Assembly: GCA_900468805.1 (NCBI GenBank) | Contig: UEIF01000046.1 | Location: 41,291-105,290 of the forward strand | Direction of reading: 5' to 3' | DNA from: Hyphomicrobiales bacterium | Lineage (GTDB): Bacteria > Pseudomonadota > Alphaproteobacteria > Rhizobiales > Rhizobiaceae | DNA: 64,000 nucleotides | Shown: piece after piece, positions 15,818 to 22,559 of the stretch | Position numbering within the stretch: position 1 is the first letter of the stretch | How the letters are laid out: every line of letters starts with the position of its first letter | Translations under genes and position numbers: made by a program | Notes under the pieces: generated by a model | Seen by the model: the letters and a program-made list of their open reading frames with translations, nothing else | Told to the model about the DNA's origin: nothing | Database searches by the model: none

Positions 15818-16537
15818 ATGATTGAAGCTCTTCTGCTGAATCTTCGAAGCCGCGATGTTCTGACTGCGGAAGAGAGCACCCGGTTGCGCGAAATAATTGT
15901 CAACGGCCGCTCCTTCATGCCTGGTGAAGACATCGTCGTTGAGGGGTCGCGTCCGGGTTACAGTACGTTGATGATCGAAGGCCTGTCTGCCCGCTACAAG
16001 GACATGACTGATGGCTCACGGCAGATCACCGCGTTGCAGGTGCCGGGTGATTTCGTCGACCTGCACGCCTTCCTGCTGAAGAAGCTCGATCATGGCATCG
16101 TCGCCTTGTCACCTTGCCGTGTCGCATTCGCTGATCATTCCGACTTGAAGAAAATTTCCGAAACCATGCCGCATCTGGCGCGGCTGTTGTGGTTGAATAC
16201 GATCATCGACGCCGCCATCAATCGCGAGTGGATTTCCTCGATGGGGCGCCGATCGAAGCGGGCTCATATCGCGCACCTGATTTGCGAATTGTATGTCCGC
16301 TTGCGAACGGTGGAGCAAGTTGACAACTGGTCGTTTCGATTTCCGCTGACCCAGGCCGAACTTGCGGATGCGATGGGAATTTCACTTGTCCACGTCAACA
16401 AGACTCTCCAGATGTTGAAACGCGAAGACGTCTTCACCTGGGAAAACCGGATACTGAGAATCATCAACTGGGATCGCCTGCAGGAGATTGCGGAATTCGA
16501 TGACACATATTTGAGCTTGAGAGTGGAGCCGCGGTAG
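15818..16537 (+). CDS. Crp/Fnr family transcriptional regulator
   Basis: A 239-aa regulator with an N-terminal cyclic-nucleotide-like beta barrel (about residues 15-125) and a C-terminal winged helix around residues 165-215 (RFPLTQAELADAMGISLVHV, then NKTLQMLKRE). It lacks the N-terminal Cys cluster of oxygen-sensing Fnr proteins, so it is not an iron-sulfur type; whether the barrel binds a nucleotide is not clear. The family of short rhizobial Crp/Fnr proteins is large. It is divergent from the DUF6894 gene, which it may control. Confidence 0.88.
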   Translation: MIEALLLNLRSRDVLTAEESTRLREIIVNGRSFMPGEDIVVEGSRPGYSTLMIEGLSARYKDMTDGSRQITALQVPGDFVDLHAFLLKKLDHGIVALSPCRVAFADHSDLKKISETMPHLARLLWLNTIIDAAINREWISSMGRRSKRAHIAHLICELYVRLRTVEQVDNWSFRFPLTQAELADAMGISLVHVNKTLQMLKREDVFTWENRILRIINWDRLQEIAEFDDTYLSLRVEPR

Positions 16538-16598
16538 CGCCCGAAGATGCTGCCGCTGGGTCAAACCTGCCCGCCTTTCCGCAACATGCGGGTCAAGT

Positions 16599-17540
16599 TT
16601 AAACCTTCACGAAGCGATAGGCGCTGTCCCTGCGCTCGGCATAACCGACACCGGGATAGGACCAGTGATAGCCGAGCAGCTTGATCTTTTCCGAAGCGGC
16701 GCGGTCGAGCAGCATGCGGCGGTTTTTCAGTGCGGTTTCCGGATCGGTGTCAAAGCCGAAGTGCCAGCCCGGATGTTCGAAGAAGATCACGTCATTGGTG
16801 CAGGCGTCACCCGTGATGAGGAGACTGCCGTCGCCGGCAAGCTCGAAGGAAATGTGGCCCGGCGTATGGCCTGATGTTTCGATCACCTGCATTCCGGGCA
16901 GGATTTCCTGGCCGGCCTTGACGAGGGTGAGCCTATCCTTGACCGCGAATAGATCGCGTTGCGCGCCGCGGGCGAAACCATGAAGAGCTGATGGCATATG
17001 GGTTTCGTAGTCCTTGTCGGTCCAGAAATTCCATTCGGTCTCGCTGACGAAATACTGCGCGTTCGGATAGAGCAGCTTGCCATCGGCCGTGGTCGTCGCG
17101 CCTGAATGATCGGGATGGGCGTGGGTGAAGATCACCTTGGTGATTGCCTCGGGCTCGATATCCAGCGTCTTCAGGTTGGCGGCAAGCTTGCCCGCACTTG
17201 GCTGGAAATTCATACCCGAGCCGTTGTCGATGAGGATCAGGTCGTTGCCGTGACGAATGAGCGGGATATTGGCCTGCACCGGGGCGCCGGTCGCATCGCC
17301 GCCGAGACGGGCCAGGATCGGCTGGCGTTCCTCCGGCGTGGCATCGGGGAGCAGGACTTCGGCGGGCAGGGTGATGAAACCGTCGCTGACGACGGTGATA
17401 TCGAAGGCGCCATGCGTGACGCGATGAAAATCTGCCGCATAAGTGGCGCGCGGCAAGGAAAACGCCGCAGCACCGGCAAGGGCGCCGGCCAGCAGCTCGC
17501 GACGCGTGGCCCGCAGGCCGAGATCATCCGGATTGCTCAT
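16599..17540 (-). CDS. Exported MBL-fold metallo-hydrolase
   Basis: A 313-aa protein with a twin-arginine signal (ATRRELLAGALAGAAAFSLP, cleavage near TYA-AD), so it is exported folded to the periplasm. The metallo-beta-lactamase fold shows FTHAHPDHSG (H-x-H-x-D-H, two-metal site), SGHTPGH, TGDAC and a late YHWSYPG. This is the glyoxalase II/quorum-lactonase-like superfamily; the substrate is unknown. The start is the ATG preceded by GGGAG; the longer frame adds 27 non-homologous residues. Confidence 0.85.
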   Translation of the reverse strand: MSNPDDLGLRATRRELLAGALAGAAAFSLPRATYAADFHRVTHGAFDITVVSDGFITLPAEVLLPDATPEERQPILARLGGDATGAPVQANIPLIRHGNDLILIDNGSGMNFQPSAGKLAANLKTLDIEPEAITKVIFTHAHPDHSGATTTADGKLLYPNAQYFVSETEWNFWTDKDYETHMPSALHGFARGAQRDLFAVKDRLTLVKAGQEILPGMQVIETSGHTPGHISFELAGDGSLLITGDACTNDVIFFEHPGWHFGFDTDPETALKNRRMLLDRAASEKIKLLGYHWSYPGVGYAERRDSAYRFVKV

Positions 17541-17645
17541 CTCTCGTCTCCCGTTTTTCACCGTGAAGAGACAATAGCAGGAAAGCGACGGGATTTCGCG
17601 CTTAAAATTCAATATTATCAATGATTTACATTGATTTTCAAATCT

Positions 17646-17884
17646 TTACAGCGCAGTATCCCACAGCCATTCCTTGACGACAGCGCGGCCCGCCTCTTTC
17701 AGCGCAGGACCGAAGTTCGTGGCATCCTCACGCAGCGTCACGATATCGATCCTGGCGCCTGCCAGTTCGGCAGCATGGCCGACCAGCCAGCGTCCGAACG
17801 CTGGCCGTGTAGCGGTGATCTTATCCGGGTTGTCGATGCTGACAAACTGATATCGAGATGAAAAAGGCGCGTGCGGGGAAGCCT
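17646..17884 (-). pseudogene. C-terminal gene remnant, no start codon
   Basis: A minus-strand frame free of stops for about 79 codons with coherent composition (e.g. FVSIDNPDKITATRPAFGRW and DIVTLREDATNFGPALKEAG), ending WLWDTAL and TAA. It has no ATG or GTG start and is closed upstream by an in-frame TGA directly against a terminator. I recognise it as a decayed 3' gene end but cannot name the family. The rest of the 405-bp gap 17541-17945 holds only the terminator below. Confidence 0.4.
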
Positions 17885-17892
17885 TTCAAAAC

Positions 17893-17920
17893 AAAAAAAG
17901 GCGCGCCGCAAGGGCGCGCC
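17893..17920 (-). terminator. Intrinsic terminator of the alpha/beta hydrolase gene
   Basis: A perfect 8-bp stem GGCGCGCC / GGCGCGCC around a 5-nt loop, followed on the minus strand by seven T residues. Confidence 0.92.
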
Positions 17921-17945
17921 TTCCATTGGTCGTCAGTAGAAAAAC

Positions 17946-18923
17946 TCAGCCCTTGATGAAGGCCAAAAGATCCGGGTTGATGACTTCAGGATGCGTGGTG
18001 CACATGCCGTGCGGGAAGCCGGGATAGGTCTTCAGCGTGCCGTTTTTCAACAGCTTGGCGGAAAGCGGAGCGGAGTCGGCATAGGGGACGATCTGGTCGT
18101 CATCGCCGTGCATGACGAGAACAGGCACGGTGATCTTCTGAAGATCGTCGGTGAAGTCGGTTTCCGAGAAGGCCTTGATGCAATCGTAATGCGCCTTGGC
18201 GCCGCCCATCATGCCCTGGCGCCACCAGTTTTCGATGACGCCCTGGCTGACCTTGGCGCCCGGACGGTTGAAGCCGTAGAAGGGGCCGGTCGGGATATCG
18301 AGGAAGAACTGGGCACGGTTGGCGACGAGGGCTGCGCGGAAGCCGTCGAAGACTTCAAGCGGCAGGCCGCCGGGGTTCTTCTCGGACTTGACCATAACAG
18401 GCGGCACGGCGCCGATGATCACGGCCTTGGCGACACGGCCCTCCTTGGCGCGGGCGACATAGTGGACGACTTCGCCACCGCCGGTCGAGTGGCCGATATG
18501 GACGGCATTCTTGAGGTCGAGGTGATCGGTCAGCGCGGCGACATCGGCCGCATAGGTGTCCATCTCGTTGCCTTCGAAGGTCTGGGTGGAGCGGCCGTGG
18601 CCGCGGCGATCATGGGCGATGACGCGGAAACCCTTTTCGAGGAAGAACATCATCTGCGCGTCCCAATCGTCGGCGCTGAGCGGCCAGCCGTGATGGAAGA
18701 CGATAGGCTGGGCGTCTTTGGAGCCCCAATCCTTGTAGAAGATCTCAGTTCCGTCCGTGGTCTTGATGAAAGGCATGGTCTGGCTCCGATTTTCTGGTGA
18801 TATTGAACTGGTTGCGGCAAGCGTGGCTTTCGGCAGGGCAATGGCCGCGATGGCGGCGCCTCCTGCCAGAAGAACGTCCCGCCGTGTGGCATCTGCCGTC
18901 AGTGCAATGCTGCGCTCATTCAT
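17946..18923 (-). CDS. Alpha/beta hydrolase (non-heme chloroperoxidase-like)
   Basis: A 325-aa protein with a twin-arginine signal (ATRRDVLLAGGAAIAAIALP). The fold shows HHGWPLSADDW, the nucleophile elbow GHSTGGG, the acid in MHGDDDQIVPY and the late His in FPHGM. This order matches the cofactor-free haloperoxidase/esterase group; real activity is probably ester or perhydrolysis. The second Met-rich segment MPFIKTTDGTEIFYKDWG is where family members without a signal begin, so an export signal has been added here. The ribosome-binding site is tandemly duplicated (next entry), and a strong terminator follows. Confidence 0.9.
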   Translation of the reverse strand: MNERSIALTADATRRDVLLAGGAAIAAIALPKATLAATSSISPENRSQTMPFIKTTDGTEIFYKDWGSKDAQPIVFHHGWPLSADDWDAQMMFFLEKGFRVIAHDRRGHGRSTQTFEGNEMDTYAADVAALTDHLDLKNAVHIGHSTGGGEVVHYVARAKEGRVAKAVIIGAVPPVMVKSEKNPGGLPLEVFDGFRAALVANRAQFFLDIPTGPFYGFNRPGAKVSQGVIENWWRQGMMGGAKAHYDCIKAFSETDFTDDLQKITVPVLVMHGDDDQIVPYADSAPLSAKLLKNGTLKTYPGFPHGMCTTHPEVINPDLLAFIKG

Positions 18924-18952
18924 GCTTGCCTCCGTTTGGCATGCTTGCCTCC
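18921..18952 (-). repeat. Tandem duplication of RBS and start codon
   Basis: The 13-bp block GGAGGCAAGCATG (minus strand) occurs twice with a 19-bp period. The distal ATG (18942) opens an 8-codon frame, MPNGGKHE, whose TGA overlaps the true start (ATGAATGA). This could couple translation or simply reflect a slippage duplication. Confidence 0.6.
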
Positions 18953-19077
18953 TTGCGGGCTTCTCCGCGCCTCTTCGACGAGAACAAGCTGCCTCACTTC
19001 AGCCAGCGGTACGAGTTAACCGTCGTAAATTGATGCAAAGCTATAATGACGGCAATGCGCTATAAGACGTACTAACC

Positions 19078-19125
19078 TCATGAAGACAGTATGTTATCCG
19101 CAAGCTTTTTCCTGTCTAAGCCACG
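19078..19125. repeat. 48-bp direct repeat, left copy
   Basis: Matches 19981-20028 at 46 of 48 positions, and the match ends abruptly on the right. On the minus strand it encodes RGLDRKKLADNILSS-stop, nearly the C-terminus of the MFS protein at 19981. The two copies bracket the APH-type gene. The rest of the 18953-19158 gap shows nothing recognisable. Confidence 0.85.
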
Positions 19126-19158
19126 AGGGCCTCCCGTGCGTCGAATTTCTCACGACCA

Positions 19159-19950
19159 TTATTGCAGATTGCGCCAGATGGCCGGCCGGTTCTCCCTGAA
19201 GGACCTAGCCTCCTGCTTCCAATGTTCGAAATGCCCGCCCTCCCGCAGTCTGGCCGCCGCGTCTCGACCGACCATCTTTTCGACCGCCGTCTCGTCGCCC
19301 ATGTGTTCCAGAACCTCGGAAACCATATCCAGCAGGGCGGCATAATCGCTGGTGCCGTAGACCGCGCAGAGCAACTTGAGCCGGCTATTGCCGCCGGCAA
19401 GCTCGCGGGCGGATTGTTCGGCAAGATCTTCGGATGAATAGGAAAGCGGCGCAAACCAATAGGCGAGGTAGGCCACGTCTCTCAAATGCGGTCCCGGGCC
19501 TGCCAGATCGAAATCGATGATCGCCACCGGGAGACCATCTCGAAAGATCATGTTGTAGGGTGCGAAATCATTGTGGCAGATCACGTCGTTGCGTTCGGCA
19601 AGAGGGTAGGTGTAAGCCCAATTACCGTCCGGAGCGAAGTCCCGGATTCTGGTCGCATCATGCAGATTCCGCAGCATTTTGGTGACTTCGATCAGGGCGA
19701 CGGTGTTCGTCCAGAGCGTCTGCGGGATTGTCGCGGTGCCGGACATGTAAGAGAGGATTTCTCTTCCCTGATCGTCGACACCCAGGAAACGAGGCGAATT
19801 AGCAAAACCCCGGCGTTCCAGTTGCTCCAGCAGCCGATGCACATTCCGGCTATTCTGGCTTATCGAACGGCGTACCGTATCGCCAACCCTGACGACGCCG
19901 GTATTGATATTACCGCCTGCGAGCGGCGTTTCGTCATCTGATGTCGGCAT
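19159..19950 (-). CDS. Aminoglycoside phosphotransferase (APH)-type kinase
   Basis: A 263-aa protein of the APH/choline-kinase fold. The catalytic loop is CHNDFAPYNMIF (H-x-D-x4-N) and the metal-binding IDFD replaces the DFG-type motif. GGGGGAGC stands before the ATG. Members phosphorylate small hydroxyl compounds; resistance function cannot be assumed. The gene sits exactly between two 48-bp direct repeats derived from the 3' end of the neighbouring MFS gene, which suggests it was inserted there with duplication of that end. Confidence 0.82.
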   Translation of the reverse strand: MPTSDDETPLAGGNINTGVVRVGDTVRRSISQNSRNVHRLLEQLERRGFANSPRFLGVDDQGREILSYMSGTATIPQTLWTNTVALIEVTKMLRNLHDATRIRDFAPDGNWAYTYPLAERNDVICHNDFAPYNMIFRDGLPVAIIDFDLAGPGPHLRDVAYLAYWFAPLSYSSEDLAEQSARELAGGNSRLKLLCAVYGTSDYAALLDMVSEVLEHMGDETAVEKMVGRDAAARLREGGHFEHWKQEARSFRENRPAIWRNLQ

Positions 19951-19980
19951 GCTGCTCCCCCGGCGGCCCCCAGGTTATCA

Positions 19981-20028
19981 TCATGAAGACTGTATGTTAT
20001 CCGCAAGCTTTTTCCTGTCGAAGCCACG
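19981..20028. repeat. 48-bp direct repeat, right copy
   Basis: The native 3' end of the MFS gene including its stop codon (encodes RGFDRKKLADNIQSS-stop). See the left copy at 19078-19125. Confidence 0.85.
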
Positions 20029-21222
20029 GAAGCTGCTATGCGCCAGGGGAGCGAGCGTGGCTGCGAGATAGGCGATGCCGGTGAGAAGCATTGCGGCGGA
20101 CAGGCCCCAGGCATCGATCAACGCGCCGCCGACGAGGCCACCGAAGGGAATGAGCGCCCAGCAGAGGGCGGCATTCAGCGAGGTGACGCGGCCCATCAGC
20201 GGCTTCGGAATGCGCTCGAATAGGACTGACGTGATGATGGGATTGAGGAAGCCGGAGGCGAAACCGCCGATCGCGAGGATTGCGAAAATCAGGGTGAGGG
20301 GCGAATCCATCGCAAAGACGAAAAAGCGTGGAAAGCCGGTGAGCAGAAAGGCCACCGTGTAGACGAGAAGGCGTGGCATGCGCTCGCCAATCAGGGCCGC
20401 AATCGCTGCGCCGATCATGGACGCAGCGGAGAAGACGGCGAACAAGGTGCCGAGCAGGGCGGCGCCGTGGCCGGAATGCTGGGTCCAGACCGGCAATAGT
20501 ACGGCGTAATAGGCCTGATCGAGCAGGTTGGTTGTCGCCACCATCAGCACGATCGCCACGAGCACCGCATCACGGCGCATGAAGTGCCAACCTTCCGCCA
20601 GCTCTCGACCGTAGGCGGAGATGCCAGCAGCTTCAGCTTTCGGGGCATGGCGCAAAGCGGGAATGCCGATCGCGACGACCAGGGCGGCAGCGGCGAAGGT
20701 GAGGGCGTTGACGGCAAGCGCCTGGCTCGGTCCGACAAGCGCAATCAGCGCGCCGGCGGCGGCTGCTCCCGCGGTCGATGCCAGGCGCTCGATCGCGCCG
20801 ACGACGCCGGTCACGCGCTCCAGCGGCACGGAGGCGAGTTCCGCGATGTCGGGAACCATGGATTGCTTGGCAGCATCCGATGGGCCGCGCAGCACGCCCA
20901 TGGCAAAGACGATCGGCAGCAGGATCGGCATGGTGAGGAGGTCAAGGAGATGCAGCAGCGGCACGAGACCGACCGCGATCACCGAGGCGCTGTCGCAGAT
21001 GATGGCGATGCGCTTGGGGCCGAGGCGGTCGATCAAGGGGCCGCCAAGAGCCTTGGCGACGACATAGGGCAGCATCTCCATCATGGCGACGAGACCGGTC
21101 AGTACGGGACTGCCGGTCGTGCTCAACACCAGCCAAGGGATGGCGACGCCGGAGAGCCGTGTGCCCGAAATCGAAAGCGTTTCGGCAATGGCGAGCGCGA
21201 TGAAAGGCTTGCCTCGGCTCAT
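19981..21222 (-). CDS. MFS transporter (MDR-like, 12 helices)
   Basis: A 413-aa inner-membrane protein with the usual two six-helix halves of the major facilitator superfamily. The N-terminal MSRGKPFIALAIAETLSISG and the cytoplasmic-loop sequence GGPLIDRLGPKRIA (motif A variant) are visible. The family includes drug exporters of the enterobactin-exporter/macrolide type. The ATG overlaps the stop of the upstream ArsR-type regulator by 4 nt, so the pair is one operon and the regulator probably controls the transporter. Its 3' end is duplicated beyond the APH gene. Confidence 0.88.
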   Translation of the reverse strand: MSRGKPFIALAIAETLSISGTRLSGVAIPWLVLSTTGSPVLTGLVAMMEMLPYVVAKALGGPLIDRLGPKRIAIICDSASVIAVGLVPLLHLLDLLTMPILLPIVFAMGVLRGPSDAAKQSMVPDIAELASVPLERVTGVVGAIERLASTAGAAAAGALIALVGPSQALAVNALTFAAAALVVAIGIPALRHAPKAEAAGISAYGRELAEGWHFMRRDAVLVAIVLMVATTNLLDQAYYAVLLPVWTQHSGHGAALLGTLFAVFSAASMIGAAIAALIGERMPRLLVYTVAFLLTGFPRFFVFAMDSPLTLIFAILAIGGFASGFLNPIITSVLFERIPKPLMGRVTSLNAALCWALIPFGGLVGGALIDAWGLSAAMLLTGIAYLAATLAPLAHSSFRGFDRKKLADNIQSS

Positions 21223-21857
21223 CGCTCGCTCTCTTCCTCGCCGTGCGGCACGCGGCCCGGATAGGGAAAGGCGTGCAGCAGCACCATGAAGGGCACCATA
21301 TCAGGCGGCAACGGTTCTCCGAGGGGCGGGGCCTCGCTCATTGCTTCCATGACGATATCGCTCAGCCGCTTCGTCAGCGCCTCAGCCTTTTCCGAGGTCA
21401 GGGGAATGATGATGTCGCTTGCGGTGCTCGCCTTGCGCCATGCGAGCGGCAGTTCGGCATATTCCTCGACCGCCTTCTGCATCAGGCTGACCTGCAGGGA
21501 GAGGATCGCCTGCGTGAAGGCGACGTCCATGTCGAAGGCCTCGCCTTCGGTTTCGACCGCGGGCACCGAAGTGAGCTCGTGGCTTGCGCGCCACCAGCGG
21601 TCGCGGCGGGATGGTCCCGGCGCATCCTCGATGAAGCCGTATTGGGCGAGTTGGCGCAGATGATAGCTCGTCGCGCCGCTGTTGAGGCCGAGGCGTGTGG
21701 CGAGTTGGGTTGCGGTGGCGGGACCGTCGATGCGGAGCATGCCGAGCATGCGCAGGCGCACGGGATGGGCGAGCGCCTTGAGGGCGGTGACATCGGGAAC
21801 GACGCGGCTGACGTTGCGGGATGTCGCTGACGTTGATGTAGGGACGGGCGCTTTCAT
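21219..21857 (-). CDS. ArsR-type winged-helix transcriptional regulator
   Basis: A 212-aa protein with an N-terminal ArsR-like winged helix (ALAHPVRLRMLGMLRIDGPA, then TATQLATRLGLNSGATSYHL), followed by a helical effector part. The metal-binding Cys-Val-Cys of true ArsR repressors is missing, so it probably responds to an organic ligand. The 4-nt overlap with the MFS gene downstream indicates local control of that transporter. The first codon has no strong ribosome-binding site, so the start may be a few codons off. Confidence 0.85.
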   Translation of the reverse strand: MKAPVPTSTSATSRNVSRVVPDVTALKALAHPVRLRMLGMLRIDGPATATQLATRLGLNSGATSYHLRQLAQYGFIEDAPGPSRRDRWWRASHELTSVPAVETEGEAFDMDVAFTQAILSLQVSLMQKAVEEYAELPLAWRKASTASDIIIPLTSEKAEALTKRLSDIVMEAMSEAPPLGEPLPPDMVPFMVLLHAFPYPGRVPHGEEESER

Positions 21858-21940
21858 AAAAATAGCTTACCATCGCAAACAATTCTTTGCAAATATTCCT
21901 TTGCAAATAGTAATGCTGCTGTATCTCCGTCCAGCGACTT

Positions 21941-22480
21941 TTAATCTGTCGGCGCCATGCCCTTGCGGCGTTCGACCACAGCCTTGAGCAGCGCATGGGC
22001 AGCGAGAAGTGGCGAAGCCTGGCTGTCGCCGAGGATCAGCAGACCGGCCGCAGCCCCTTGCGGGGCAATGTCCAGATGCCGGCCGGGGATCATGGCGACG
22101 GGTTTGCCCGATTTCAGGAGGGCGCTGAGGGTGCGGGCAATGCCGTTATTGCCGGCGCTCCAGAGCGCACCGGCAAAACCGATGCAGAAGGCGGCGTCGA
22201 AATCCTCGACGACGATCTGGTCGAGGCCAAGCGTATCGGCGAGATCGTCGCGCGCGGTGCGATCGGCGAGGAAGCGGCGGGTGGACGGGTCCTGATGGGT
22301 GGTCCGGCGCAGCTCGTCCGTCAGCTTGGGAAAGCCGCCTGATGGTGTGGCAAGCACCACCTCTGCCGGCGCATCCTTGAAAAGGTAATAGGCCGGCGCA
22401 ATGCTGATGATCCTGACTTCGCTGTCGGCCCCATCCGCGGCAAGAACGATCAGAAAGCGGATGGGCAGTTGACCGTCCAT
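21941..22480 (-). CDS. DJ-1/PfpI-like protein
   Basis: A 179-aa protein of the class I glutamine-amidotransferase-like fold. It opens MDGQLPIRFLIVLAADGADS, has the strand-turn AEVVLATPSGGFP, and a Cys in FDAAFCIGFAGALW at the nucleophile elbow region. The elbow does not show the typical A-C-H-G, so enzyme activity is uncertain. I choose the ATG at 22480 because AGGAG lies 7 nt upstream. It is downstream of the 907-aa regulator on the same strand (79 bp), which may co-transcribe or control it. Confidence 0.75.
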   Translation of the reverse strand: MDGQLPIRFLIVLAADGADSEVRIISIAPAYYLFKDAPAEVVLATPSGGFPKLTDELRRTTHQDPSTRRFLADRTARDDLADTLGLDQIVVEDFDAAFCIGFAGALWSAGNNGIARTLSALLKSGKPVAMIPGRHLDIAPQGAAAGLLILGDSQASPLLAAHALLKAVVERRKGMAPTD

Positions 22481-22559
22481 TGGCATGCTCCTCTTGATGC
22501 GATCATGCATGGAGGTCGGGAAGCGGACGAGTTGAGAGTTGTAAATCGGTGTAAAGGCC

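Noticed and set aside
19126..19980. Transposon carrying the APH gene
   Set aside because: No transposase, no terminal inverted repeats, and the flanking direct repeats are far longer than target-site duplications.
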